Assembly (NCBI GenBank): GCA_945950065.1
Contig: CAMFGQ010000016.1
Span: forward strand, 1-17,162
Origin: an uncultured Clostridia bacterium
Lineage (GTDB): Bacteria; Bacillota; Clostridia; Peptostreptococcales; Acidaminobacteraceae
Direction of reading: 5' to 3'
DNA length: 17,162 nt
The notes beneath the pieces are model-generated. The model searched no databases and was not told the DNA's origin. It worked only from the letters and a program-made list of their open reading frames with translations. The position numbers were made by a program, and so were the translations under genes. Below are positions 1-8,600 of this stretch, one piece after another; within the stretch, counting starts at the first letter, position 1, and each line of letters begins with the position of its first letter.

Positions 1-935
1 ACACTGCTTAGCTCCTTTAACTTCCTTTTCAGTTCAGGTATCTCTTCCTCCCTGAGGGTGGCACCTGCAGCATTCCGATGACCACCACCACCAAAGTACA
101 CAGCAATGCTCGAAACATCCAGCTCTGCTTTACTGCGAAGAGAAAGTTTACACTCTCCTTGGTAGTCATAGACTAAAGCAGATACCTGTACGCCTTCAAT
201 GTCACGAAGCATCTCCACCAGATCATCACTATCGGTCCAGCCGATCTCTTCCATCTCCTCAAGGGTTAAGCGAAGAAAGACAATGTCTTGGGCAACAAAC
301 TCTGCTTGTTGCACGGCATAGGCTTCTAGCTTCATTTTTGCAAGGGGCTTTTCACTATAAACGAGTGTATTAATTTCATCGTGCTTTGCTCCCGCCTCCA
401 TGAGGATAGCAGTATAGCGCAGTGTATCAGCAGTAGTGGAACTGTAGAAGAAACGATTGGTATCGGTTACCATGGCCACATAGAGTGCTCTGGCCATGTC
501 TTCATCAAGAGTTACACCTAGTTCAAGGAGCAGTTTTGTCATCATTTCTCCTGTACTGGAGAGACCTCCTTCTACATAGTTGGCATCACCATAGAATGTA
601 TTGGTAGCATGATGGTCAATGTTTAAAAGAGGGAGACCTTCTATAGCAGATAAGCGCTCACCAATCCTAGCTCGATCTCCTGTATCAACGGTGATGACAG
701 CTGAAAAAGCCCTTTCTGGGAAAACCCTAGAGAGTTTTCCTTCAAAAAAGGGCTTCATGTTGATTTGTAGATCTTCGGGACTCCAGATGATGGCTTCTTT
801 TCCCAGTTGTTCCAGACCTAGTTTAAGCCCTAGGGAAGATCCCAGTGCATCACCGTCTGGTTTTTCATGGGGTAAGACGAGAAAAGAATCAAACTTCTGG
901 ATAAAGGCAACAGCTTCCTGCAGACTATTCTTCAT
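1..935 (-). CDS. nrnA: DHH/DHHA1 phosphoesterase (NrnA-type nanoRNase / pAp phosphatase), 3' end cut by window
   Basis: The frame is open from ATG at 935 to the window edge: 311 codons and no stop. The family is usually about 310-320 residues, so only a few C-terminal residues are missing. Seen: DHH motif I HEKPDGDALGSS (His23, Asp27, Asp29), motif II VDTGD (Asp84), the DHH triad at 107-109, VTDTNRF further on, and the DHHA1 substrate-binding motif GGGGHRNAAGA near the end. Known of the family: cytoplasmic, Mn-dependent; it degrades 2-5-nt RNA fragments to mononucleotides and dephosphorylates 3'-phosphoadenosine 5'-phosphate. The start overlaps the rbfA end by 11 nt. An AAAGGG lies 13 nt upstream, a weak and distant ribosome site, so translation is probably coupled to rbfA. 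A GTG directly before the ATG is an equal alternative start. As last visible gene of the rimP-nusA-infB operon it fits RNA turnover. The exact substrate preference cannot be read from sequence. Confidence 0.93.
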   Translation of the reverse strand, partial: MKNSLQEAVAFIQKFDSFLVLPHEKPDGDALGSSLGLKLGLEQLGKEAIIWSPEDLQINMKPFFEGKLSRVFPERAFSAVITVDTGDRARIGERLSAIEGLPLLNIDHHATNTFYGDANYVEGGLSSTGEMMTKLLLELGVTLDEDMARALYVAMVTDTNRFFYSSTTADTLRYTAILMEAGAKHDEINTLVYSEKPLAKMKLEAYAVQQAEFVAQDIVFLRLTLEEMEEIGWTDSDDLVEMLRDIEGVQVSALVYDYQGECKLSLRSKAELDVSSIAVYFGGGGHRNAAGATLREEEIPELKRKLKELSS

Positions 936-1278
936 CACTGTAGGTAATCCCTTTAAAGATCTCTTCCATTTCCATGCCACGCTCGATGGAATCATCATAG
1001 TAGAACTGTGGCTCCGGAGTATGAAAGGTTTTTAATTCCTGTCCAAGAAGCTTTCTGAAAAAGCCACTGGCTTTATTGAGGACTTGAAGAACTTCCTCTC
1101 GATCTTCTTCCCCTACCCAACTTACGTAGATCTTTGCAAGCTTCATGTCTGCAGAAGTATCTACATCAAGCACACTAATCATTGCAGGTAGTCTGGGATC
1201 CTTCATGTCCATGAGCAAAGAGGAGCTGATGATCCTTCTGATTTCCTCGTTGACTTTACGAAGTCGTTGTTTTTTCAC
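925..1278 (-). CDS. rbfA: Ribosome-binding factor A
   Basis: A 117-residue protein of normal family length. It is a single KH-like domain with the typical opening RLRKVNEEIRRIISSSL followed by KDPRL (residues 27-31) and the strand region ending in IYVSWVG. RbfA binds the 30S subunit near the 5' end of 16S rRNA and helps late small-subunit maturation and cold adaptation. The start codon is GTG and shares its first G with the TAG stop of infB (TAGTG). The ribosome site AGGAGT lies inside the last codons of infB, 9 nt before the GTG, so the two genes should be translationally coupled. It sits between infB and nrnA, the standard Firmicute order. Nothing is missing or unusual in the protein. Confidence 0.96.
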   Translation of the reverse strand: MKKQRLRKVNEEIRRIISSSLLMDMKDPRLPAMISVLDVDTSADMKLAKIYVSWVGEEDREEVLQVLNKASGFFRKLLGQELKTFHTPEPQFYYDDSIERGMEMEEIFKGITYSDEE

Positions 1279-3458
1279 TAGTCTAGACTCCTTTGAATCT
1301 CTTTGATAATAAAGGTTTCGATGATATCGCCCTCTTTAATATCATTGTAATTCTTAATGCCAATTCCACATTCGTAACCAGTTTGTACGCTTCTTACGTC
1401 ATCTTTAAAGCGTCTGAGCGAAGAGACTTGACCTTCATGGATTACTATTCCATCACGAATGAGACGAACCATGGAGGTTCTTGAAATGGTACCTCTCATC
1501 ACATAGCCACCGGCAATGGTTCCAGCACCTGGAACTTTAAAGGTCTCACGGACTTCAATGTTACCTTCCACCACTTCTTTCTCTTCAGGATCAAGCATTC
1601 CACTGAGAGCATCTCGTACATCATTGATGATGTCATAGATAACGCGATAGGTACGAATTTCTACATTTTCTCGTTCTGCAACAGTTTGGGTGTTGTTATC
1701 AGGACGAACATTAAAGCCAAGGATAACAGCTTGACTTGCCGTAGCAAGAAGAATATCGGCTTCAGTAATGGCTCCAACTTGAGCCTTAATGATGTTCACC
1801 ATAACTTCATCGGTGTTGATTTTTTCAAGGGATTGGCGAATGGCCTCCACGGAACCATGAACATCAGCACGGAGGATAACATTCAGGGTTTTAACTTCAT
1901 CTTGACCTTCAGCTACGTTCTCAAGGCTCGCAACTTTTTTCGGTGCGTGAATGCGGTCTTTACGCTCTTTTTCAGCATTTTTCTCTGCATAAAGTCTTGC
2001 CGTTTGATCATCCTCTGTTACATAAATCTTTTCACCGGCCATGGGAACTTCGTTGAGTCCAGTGATCTCAAAGGCTGTAGATGGTCCAGCATGCTTTAAT
2101 CGCTTACCCTTATCATTGATCATGGTACGAATACGACCATAGCTCGCTCCAGCAAAGACATTGTCTCCGATGGACATGGAGCCTTTTTCAAGAAGCACGG
2201 TAGCAGTAGATCCCATACGTCGGTCTACATTGGCTTCAATGATGGTTCCAACACCAGCGCGGTTTGGATTAGCTTTAAGCTCCAGCATTTCTGCAACAAG
2301 TAGAATCATTTCTAGGAGTAAATCAATGCCCTCACCGGTTTTTGCAGAAACTTCTACTGCAATGACATCTCCACCCCAGTCTTCAACAAGAATACCGTGT
2401 TCAGTCAGTTCTTGTTTAACGCGATCAGCATTGGAAGTTGGCTTGTCCATTTTGTTGATGGCAACAATGATGGGTACACCAGCGTCCTTAGCATGGTGAA
2501 TGGCCTCAATGGTTTGAGGTTTCACTCCATCATCTCCTGCTACAACAAGAATAGATATATCAGTAATCTGTGCTCCACGAGCACGGAGGGTTGTAAAAGC
2601 TTCGTGACCTGGGGTATCCAGGAAGACAATTTTCTTTCCTTCAACCTCAACCTCACTTGCCCCAATATGCTGGGTGATACCACCTGCTTCACGTTTTGCA
2701 ACACGTGTATTGCGCAGTGCATCAAGAAGGGAAGTCTTACCATGGTCAACATGGCCCATAACCGTGACCACAGGAGAGCGTTCAATCAGATCTTCTTCTT
2801 CGTCTTCAAAGTCAAAGCGTTCTTCTTCAATCTCAGCCAGGCTTTGTGCCTGAACCAAGGTCACATCAAATTCCATGGCCAGTAGTGAGGCTACTTCAAA
2901 GGGTAGACTGGAGTTGATGGTGTACATCTCCCCCATCTCCATAAACTTCATGATCAGCTCAGTAGGCTGTTTATGCAGTTTAGAAGCGAGCTCACTGAGG
3001 CTGATGGGATCATCCACTTCAATTTCGCTACCTGCTGGGTCAACGACTTTTTCTTCCTTGTCCTTTTTATATTGGGCACGTGTCCCACGTTTGGTTTTTT
3101 GCCAGGAACGTGCAGGACGCTGAGGAGCTTCTTCTTGAACCTGCTCAGGTTTTTGGCGCTTGGCTTTGCCTTTTGACTGTTTTTTCTGTGCAGGTCGTTC
3201 TTCTTTTTGTTCTTTCGGTTCTTTCGGTTCTTTTTTCTTGGCTTTCTTCTCAGGTTGTTTCTTCTCTACAGGAGCTTTTTCTTCCTCCTGAGGAGCAAGT
3301 TCACCCTTCACAAAGTCAATAAATTTTGTGTGATCTTCGGGAGAAAGCGTACTCATATGATTGGCAACATTGATCCCGATCTGTTCAAGTTTGACCAGAA
3401 GGTTCTTGCTCGTCATGTTGTACTCTTTCGCTAATTCATATACTCGTATTTTTTTCAA
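1278..3458 (-). CDS. infB: Translation initiation factor IF-2
   Basis: This 726-residue GTPase places initiator fMet-tRNA on the 30S subunit and promotes 50S joining. Domains in order: a first IF2 N-terminal helical module (about 1-55); a Lys/Glu/Pro/Gln-rich linker (about 56-140) with short KEP repeats; a second IF2-N module (about 148-200); an acidic stretch (209-225); then the G domain with G1 GHVDHGKT (235-242), G2 GGITQHIGA (259-267), G3 DTPGH (281-285), G4 NKMD (335-338) and G5 SAKTGEG (371-377); then domains II, III and the C-terminal fMet-tRNA-binding domain. All GTPase motifs are intact. The start is TTG, supported by an almost perfect ribosome site, GGAGGTGATCC, that overlaps the ylxQ stop. 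The length is normal for Firmicutes. It lies 4 nt after ylxQ and shares one base with rbfA. Confidence 0.98.
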   Translation of the reverse strand: MKKIRVYELAKEYNMTSKNLLVKLEQIGINVANHMSTLSPEDHTKFIDFVKGELAPQEEEKAPVEKKQPEKKAKKKEPKEPKEQKEERPAQKKQSKGKAKRQKPEQVQEEAPQRPARSWQKTKRGTRAQYKKDKEEKVVDPAGSEIEVDDPISLSELASKLHKQPTELIMKFMEMGEMYTINSSLPFEVASLLAMEFDVTLVQAQSLAEIEEERFDFEDEEEDLIERSPVVTVMGHVDHGKTSLLDALRNTRVAKREAGGITQHIGASEVEVEGKKIVFLDTPGHEAFTTLRARGAQITDISILVVAGDDGVKPQTIEAIHHAKDAGVPIIVAINKMDKPTSNADRVKQELTEHGILVEDWGGDVIAVEVSAKTGEGIDLLLEMILLVAEMLELKANPNRAGVGTIIEANVDRRMGSTATVLLEKGSMSIGDNVFAGASYGRIRTMINDKGKRLKHAGPSTAFEITGLNEVPMAGEKIYVTEDDQTARLYAEKNAEKERKDRIHAPKKVASLENVAEGQDEVKTLNVILRADVHGSVEAIRQSLEKINTDEVMVNIIKAQVGAITEADILLATASQAVILGFNVRPDNNTQTVAERENVEIRTYRVIYDIINDVRDALSGMLDPEEKEVVEGNIEVRETFKVPGAGTIAGGYVMRGTISRTSMVRLIRDGIVIHEGQVSSLRRFKDDVRSVQTGYECGIGIKNYNDIKEGDIIETFIIKEIQRSLD
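3198..3233 (-). repeat. 9-bp tandem repeat inside infB (KEP/KEx repeats)
   Basis: Four consecutive nine-base units read AAAGAACCG, AAAGAACCG, AAAGAACAA and AAAGAAGAA on the minus strand, encoding KEP-KEP-KEQ-KEE (residues 76-87). The first two are identical. They lie in the disordered charged linker between the two IF2 N-terminal modules, where copy number could change without frameshift. Confidence 0.6.
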
Positions 3459-3459
3459 A

Positions 3460-3470
3460 GGATCACCTCC
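3460..3470 (-). promoter_or_regulatory. Ribosome binding site that sets the TTG start of infB
   Basis: On the minus strand the sequence is GGAGGTGATCC, an 11-base match to the 16S anti-Shine-Dalgarno end. GGAGG is 7 nt before the TTG at 3458. The site includes the last codon (AGG) and the TGA stop of ylxQ. Its strength probably compensates for the weak TTG start. Confidence 0.85.
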
Positions 3471-3780
3471 AGTTAGCTATCTCTTTGATCATGTTCTCGG
3501 CCATCAGTCCTTTTTTCACCGCAAAAACATGGCGGTTTTCAAGTCCCGTCTTTTGAGACATTTGCTGGGAGGAGCACAGCACCACATAGGGAACGGGATG
3601 ATGATGGCGTAGTGATTGGATGGTTTTCGGGCTACATTCTTCAGAAAAGAGAAGAAGTCCAACGCGATCTTTTGACAGGGCCTTCTCTACTGCGTAGCTA
3701 CCGGAGATCAGTTGACCTGATCTCTGTGCAAAGCCCATAAGCGTTAACAGCTTATTCTTCAAGGCTTTGTCTAAGCTCAT
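3463..3780 (-). CDS. ylxQ: L7Ae-family RNA-binding protein YlxQ
   Basis: A 105-residue protein made of one L7Ae/L30e/Gadd45-type fold, the usual size for YlxQ. Seen: an N-terminal helix, the family segment GFAQRSGQLISGSYAVEKAL (residues 16-35), a hydrophobic strand VGLLLFSEECS, a second strand VPYVVLC and a C-terminal helix. Members of this fold bind kink-turn RNA. YlxQ is thought to be an accessory ribosomal or RNA-structure protein, but its target is not settled. ATG at 3780 has the ribosome site AGAGG 6 nt upstream, inside ylxR, and the two genes overlap by 29 nt. The last codons TGG AGG TGA double as the ribosome site for infB. Position between ylxR and infB is diagnostic of Firmicutes. 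Confidence 0.92.
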   Translation of the reverse strand: MSLDKALKNKLLTLMGFAQRSGQLISGSYAVEKALSKDRVGLLLFSEECSPKTIQSLRHHHPVPYVVLCSSQQMSQKTGLENRHVFAVKKGLMAENMIKEIANWR

Positions 3781-4015
3781 CCATTACCTCTGGACTGAGA
3801 GCAGATTTAAAACTTCGCTGTAGGCTTTTTTGTTTAAAGGCCTTTTCTAGGCAAGCACTGTCTCTACACAGATAGGCTCCTCGACCATTGTGCTTTCCTG
3901 TGGGATCAAAGAAGACTTCACCTTCCTTGGTCCGTACGATGCGAAGCAAGTCTCTCTTGTCCTTTTGTTCTCCGCAACCAATGCATTTACGCAGTGGTAT
4001 TTTACGCATCTTCAT
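3752..4015 (-). CDS. rnpM: RNA-binding protein YlxR (RNase P modulator RnpM)
   Basis: A small basic protein of about 87 residues, or 93 from the first ATG at 4033. It has the YlxR signature RKIPLRKCIGCGEQ near the N-terminus, DPTGKHNGRGAYLC in the middle, and a helical C-terminal part. In Bacillus subtilis this family binds the RNase P RNA and lowers its activity, hence the name RnpM. It has also been described as a nucleoid-associated regulator. Three in-frame ATGs exist at 4033, 4015 and 4009. I chose 4015 because it gives the usual short lead before the KIPLRKC motif and has GAGAG 8 nt upstream, while 4033 has no good ribosome site. The gene overlaps nusA upstream by 14 nt (32 from 4033) and ylxQ downstream by 29 nt. 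Confidence 0.9.
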   Translation of the reverse strand: MKMRKIPLRKCIGCGEQKDKRDLLRIVRTKEGEVFFDPTGKHNGRGAYLCRDSACLEKAFKQKSLQRSFKSALSPEVMDELRQSLEE

Positions 4016-5096
4016 GTTCTTTTCTCTCTTCATCTTGGCTTTCGCTCATGATGTCGATTTTTACTCCAGTAAGCTTTGCAGCCAGTCGTGCGTTTTGTCC
4101 TTCTTTACCAATGGCTAAGGATAATTGAAAATCAGGAACCACAACTTCTGCACTTCTTTCTTCTAGGATACGCACTTCAGTCACCTTTGCAGGGCTTAAT
4201 GCGTGCTCGATAAATTTAGCGAGATCATCTGTATATTCGATGATGTCGATCTTTTCTCCGCCAAGTTCTTCAACAATGCGGTTTACTCGACTTCCTTTTG
4301 GTCCTACACAGGCACCTACAGGATCAAGTCCTTCTCGTCCTGCTTGAACCGCAATTTTTGTCCTACTCCCTGCTTCTCGAGCAATTGCTTTAATGAGCAC
4401 ATCCCCTTCCATGATTTCAGGTATCTCCAGTTCAAAGAGGCGTCTCACTAAACCGGGATGTGTTCTGGAAAGAATGATTTCAAGGCTCTTACGTTTACCT
4501 TGGGGGCGATCTTGTTGTTCACCAGCGTTACGGCTATCATCCTTAACCTCAATGATATAGGTTCGTAGTCTCTCCCCTACACGATAGCGTTCACCAGCCA
4601 CTTGCTCTTTAGGAGGAAGGATGGCTTCTGCCTTGCCAAGATTGAAGTAGACAACACCATTGTTGATGCGTTGAATTTGGGAGTAGATCAGTTCTTGCTC
4701 TCTTCCCTTATATTCTTCATAGATGCTGCTTCGTTCTGCTTCACGAATACGCTGTACTACGACTTGTTTAGCTGCTAGTGCACTGACACGGCCAAAGTCT
4801 TTAGGTGTCTCTTCCTTCTCCATGACATCATCAATTTCGTAGATGGGATTAAACTTACGTGCTTCTTCTAAACTGATTTCTTGTTCAGGATCCTCTACTT
4901 CCTCAACAATGCGGTATTGGGAGAAGATTTTAATCTCACCACTTTCGCGATCAATGTCAACGCGGGCTTGACGATTTTTTCCAAAATTCTTACGATAGGC
5001 TGTTAGTAAGGCAGCTTGAAGAGATTCAAAAAGCGTATCTTCTGGGATATCTTTTTCTCTGGCGATGGCTGCGATAACATCAACTATTTTGTCCAT
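4002..5096 (-). CDS. nusA: Transcription termination/antitermination factor NusA
   Basis: NusA binds RNA polymerase, lengthens pauses and stimulates hairpin-dependent termination. This copy has 364 residues and the short Firmicute layout: N-terminal polymerase-binding domain (about 1-125), S1 domain (about 132-212), KH1 with GACVGPKGSR (261-270) and KH2 with IGKEGQNARLAA (329-340). It has no C-terminal acidic repeats. Between the S1 strand ending at Val184 and the conserved LSRTHPGL (209-216) it carries a polar segment (about 186-203) that looks roughly 14 residues longer than the Bacillus protein as I remember it. ATG at 5096 follows GAGGT with 4 nt between, and that site overlaps the TGA stop of rimP 7 nt upstream. 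It is the second gene of the operon, whose leader hairpin could be a NusA target. Confidence 0.97.
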   Translation of the reverse strand: MDKIVDVIAAIAREKDIPEDTLFESLQAALLTAYRKNFGKNRQARVDIDRESGEIKIFSQYRIVEEVEDPEQEISLEEARKFNPIYEIDDVMEKEETPKDFGRVSALAAKQVVVQRIREAERSSIYEEYKGREQELIYSQIQRINNGVVYFNLGKAEAILPPKEQVAGERYRVGERLRTYIIEVKDDSRNAGEQQDRPQGKRKSLEIILSRTHPGLVRRLFELEIPEIMEGDVLIKAIAREAGSRTKIAVQAGREGLDPVGACVGPKGSRVNRIVEELGGEKIDIIEYTDDLAKFIEHALSPAKVTEVRILEERSAEVVVPDFQLSLAIGKEGQNARLAAKLTGVKIDIMSESQDEERKEHEDA

Positions 5097-5103
5097 TTTT
5101 ACC

Positions 5104-5565
5104 TCAAAATTCCATAATATTCTTTGCTTTAGAGACCAGGGCTACGGGAATCGCCATTTCCTTGCCCGTACAGTCATCCAATAAGCGTACAAATTCATCA
5201 TCACGATCAAGTAATTTTCCAGTGAGTACTTTTTGACCTTCAAAGGTTGTAAAGAGATTCATCTTGATGCGATGGCCGATGTATTTCTTAAAGTGGGCTT
5301 CCGTCTTCAGTAAACGCTCGATTCCAGGTGAACTCACTTCCAGATAGTATTGTTCTTTAATGGGATCGGTATCATCGAGATTCTGATTGAGAAATTGACT
5401 GACTTTCTCACAGTCCTCTAGACTGATACCCTGATCACTGTCGATAAAAATACGAAGGAAGCGATTAGGTCCTTCTTTTACAAAAGCTAAGTCATAGAGT
5501 TCTAGGCTTTCTTTTTCTAAAAAAGGGCGAAGGATCTCCTCAACAAGGGCAGTTACACTCTTCAC
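5104..5565 (-). CDS. rimP: Ribosome maturation factor RimP
   Basis: RimP binds the 30S subunit and is needed for efficient small-subunit maturation. From GTG at 5565 it has 153 residues, a normal length. Seen: the N-terminal domain with LVEEILRPFLE and ELYDLAFVKEG, then DCEKVSQFL, the conserved YYLEVSSPGIERLL in the middle, and a C-terminal Sm-like domain. The frame also opens at a GTG at 5583, which would add six residues, but no ribosome site precedes it. A perfect AGGAGG lies 5 nt before the GTG at 5565, and the shorter start matches family N-termini. It is the first gene of the rimP-nusA-infB unit, with its own promoter and a leader of about 68 nt carrying a strong hairpin. It ends 7 nt before nusA. 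Confidence 0.95.
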   Translation of the reverse strand: MKSVTALVEEILRPFLEKESLELYDLAFVKEGPNRFLRIFIDSDQGISLEDCEKVSQFLNQNLDDTDPIKEQYYLEVSSPGIERLLKTEAHFKKYIGHRIKMNLFTTFEGQKVLTGKLLDRDDEFVRLLDDCTGKEMAIPVALVSKAKNIMEF

Positions 5566-5570
5566 TGTAT

Positions 5571-5576
5571 CCTCCT
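5571..5576 (-). promoter_or_regulatory. Ribosome binding site that decides the rimP start
   Basis: AGGAGG on the minus strand lies exactly 5 nt before GTG 5565. It falls downstream of the alternative GTG at 5583 and so excludes that codon as the main start. Confidence 0.8.
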
Positions 5577-5593
5577 CATACACAGATAAGAAC

Positions 5594-5618
5594 GAAAGAG
5601 TGGGGGGCCCACTCTTTC
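5594..5618 (-). terminator. Leader hairpin of the rimP-nusA operon (weak terminator or attenuator)
   Basis: A perfect 11-bp stem (GAAAGAGTGGG / CCCACTCTTTC) with a 3-nt loop. A U-G wobble can extend it by one pair in the minus-strand RNA. It is followed on that strand by GTTCTTATC, a poor interrupted U-tract. It lies about 15 nt downstream of the predicted transcription start and 17 nt before the rimP ribosome site, so both polC read-through and new transcripts must pass it. It may end polC transcripts, act as a factor-dependent attenuator, or protect the 5' end. The stem is certain; the role is inferred. Confidence 0.6.
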
Positions 5619-5639
5619 AGTAATGTCTTCACTCTCGCA

Positions 5640-5668
5640 ATTATAGCACAGTATTGAGAATCCTTCAA
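5640..5668 (-). promoter_or_regulatory. Sigma-A type promoter of rimP-nusA-infB operon
   Basis: Minus strand: -35 TTGAAG (5663-5668), 17-nt spacer, perfect -10 TATAAT (5640-5645), with TG one base before the -10 (extended -10). The predicted start is near 5633. The -35 begins 3 nt after the polC stop. The spacing and the quality of the -10 make this one of the best promoter matches in the window. It separates the translation-factor operon from polC. Confidence 0.8.
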
Positions 5669-5670
5669 GT

Positions 5671-8600
5671 CTACATGAATTCGAAGAGACTGATCTGATT
5701 GCTCTCCCCTAGGTCACGAAAACATCCGTGACTGCGTAGAGCTTCCACTGCTGTTCGATTCAGTTTAGCCTTGTTCTGTAGATCCTCAATGGACAAGATA
5801 TCCTCGTCCCTAACACGTACAATAGCTTCAGCAGCTGCAAGCCCCACTCCTGGAATACCACGTAAGGGTGGCGTGATCTTTCCATCTTCCACAAGGAATT
5901 TCCAGGCATGTGATTTATACAGATCAACGGGGTTGAACTCATAGCCCCTAGCATACATCTCATAGACGACTTCCATCAGTGCGTAGTAGTCCTGCTCTTT
6001 CTTGGTCATTTCTCGATGGTTATGCTCCGACAGGAGATAGGCAAGGACTTTGTCGATACCAAGAGTCATGGTGTCGGCATCAAAGTCCTCTACCTTTGTA
6101 CTAAAGTAGGAAGCATAAAATTCCAAAGGATGATTAACCTTATAGTAGGCAATACGGAAACTCATGAGTACATAGGCAACAGCATGAGCCTTAGGGAACA
6201 TATAGGAGATCTTGTTGCAGGAATCCAGATACCAATCCGGTACCTTGGCCTCCTCCATCACAGCAAGATCTTCTTCAGTAAGACCTTTACCTTTTCTCAC
6301 CCTCTCCATAATGTCAAAGGCGTGATCCCGTGGGATGCCCATCTGCACACCATAGACCATGATCTGCTCTCTGGTTGCGATAACGTCTTTGATGGTGATG
6401 GTACCATCACGTACAAGATTTTGAGCATTGTTAAGCCACACATTGGTTCCGTGGCTCAGACCAGAAATCCGTACAAGATCAGCAAGGTTTTCAGGCTTAG
6501 TATCTTCTAGCATGCCCCGAACAAAGTTGGTACCAAACTCAGGAATGCCAAGAGTACCTTTTCCTAAATCGTACTGCTTGTCCTTAAGATGCAGATTCTC
6601 CGTGGAATTGAAAATAGAGAGAACTTCTTGGTCATCAAAGCGCACCGTAGAACTACTCACTCCTGTCATCTTCTCTAGATCATGAATGATGCTTGGCACA
6701 TCATGACCCAGAATATCAAGCTTTAAGAGTTTCCCCTTAATGGCGTCATAGTCAAAGTGAGTCGTGATGACACCGCTATTGGGATCGTTGGCTGGATACT
6801 GAATGGGACAGAAATTGTAAATGCTCTGATCTTCAGGTACTACAATGATCCCTCCTGGATGCTGACCGCTGCTGCGTTTGATTCCCGTAATCCGACCAAT
6901 CATACGATCAATATCCCGAGAGGAGACACTCTCTTCTCTCTTCTCAAAGTAATTCATAATGTATCCATAGGCAGTGCGTTCAGCAACCTTACTGATGGTG
7001 CCTGCCTTAAAAACATGGCCTTCACCGAAGAGTTCCTCGGTGTATTTATGGATTTCTCCCTGAATGCTGGGTGCAAAGTTCAGGTCGATGTCTGGTTCTT
7101 TATTGCCCTCAAAACCCATAAAGGATTCAAAGGGAATATTGAAGCCATCCTTTTTCAGGATGGTACCACAGGAAGGACAATTCTTATCTGGTAAGTCAAA
7201 GCCATTGTCCACAAGGGTCTCATCCACAAACTCAGAGTGTTGACAGGAACCACAGTAGTAATGGGGAGGCAAAGGATTTACCTCGGTAATTCCTCCCATG
7301 GTAGCTGCAAAGGATGAACCAACAGAACCGCGGCTACCTACTAGGAATTCCGCTTCAAGGGATTTCTTAACAAGCATTTCCGCAATGATGTAGAGTTCAG
7401 CAAAGCCATTGTTGATGATGGCAGCAAGTTCATACTCTAAGCGGTCTTCAATTAGTTTGGGGAGTGGATCCCCATACTGCTTCTTCGCCCGCTCATAGCA
7501 GGTGTTGCGTAGTTGCTGATCACTTCCTTCCATTTGAGGAGGAAAGGTTCCCTTGGGTAGGGGTTCAATGATGCCAATTTGATCAGCAATCAGGTGGGTA
7601 TTGTGAACCACCACTTCCTCTGCTCTCTCCCCTAGATGAGAAAAGGACTGGAGCATTTGGTCAGTGGTTCTAAAGTAGAAATTGCCTTCATCTTCTAGAG
7701 AGAGGTTCTTGTTCTGACCTGAACGTACAATGTTCCGATAGAGATAGTCCTCTTGATCGAGATAGCGCACATCTCCCGTAGCCACTACAGGAATACCCAG
7801 TTCATCTCCTAGAGCCAAAATCTGTCTATGGAGTTCTTCCACTTCATGGAGTCCATGGAGAACATGACGACGTAGAAGACGCTTGTATTGGCCGATGGGT
7901 TGAATTTCCAAATAATCAAAATTCTTTGCACAGGCGCGGACATCTTCAGGTGATTTACACATGACCAGCTCATCCATGAGCCAGCCATCATTGCCTCCAC
8001 TTCCAAGTAAGAAGTACTCTCTATACTGCTTTAACAAGGAACTGGGGACAAGGGGTTGGTTATAGAGCAGATAATTTAAATTAGAAATACTGCTCATTTC
8101 ATAGAGCTTCTTTAAGCTCGCTGTGTCCTTACATAATAGTGAGATGGGGTATTTTCGGGAGGCAGAGATAAAATATTCTTTATCGGTTATCCCATTGACC
8201 TGCTCAAAGGTTTCCACTCCCCTGTTCTCGAGAATTCTCAAGAGTTCGATGAAGACCTTTCCACAGACCAAGGCGTCATCAAGAGCTCGGTGATGCTCCA
8301 GTTGTTCAATCTTCAGCTTTCTTGCTACTTGAGCAAGACCATGGCGCTTGATGTCACGCAGCACCAGACGACTCAAGGATAAGGTATCGATGCCATCGAC
8401 ATCAAAGTCCAGACCTTGATCTCTGGCAACTTTACTTAAAAAGCCTTTATCAAAATCAAGATTATGGGCTACAATGGGTCCTTCTCCAATAAAGGCAAGG
8501 AATTTGGGGAGCACCTCTTCAATGCTAGGTGCTGTTTTGACCATTTCGTTGGTGATCCCTGTGATCTCTGCAACATAATAGGGGATCTCCTGTTGAGGTC

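Noticed and set aside
619..1035. Plus-strand open frame of 138 codons
   Set aside because: It lies wholly opposite nrnA and rbfA, has no family features, and the minus-strand genes are unmistakable.
1686..2885. Several plus-strand open frames of 110-160 codons opposite infB
   Set aside because: They are antisense shadows of the conserved IF-2 G domain. Composition and content show no recognisable protein.
5566..5583. Upstream GTG start for rimP at 5583
   Set aside because: No ribosome site precedes it. A perfect AGGAGG lies 5 nt before the GTG at 5565, and family N-termini match the shorter form.
6016..7194. Plus-strand open frames of 145-164 codons opposite polC
   Set aside because: They are antisense shadows of the PolC polymerase domain. 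No ribosome site or domain supports them.
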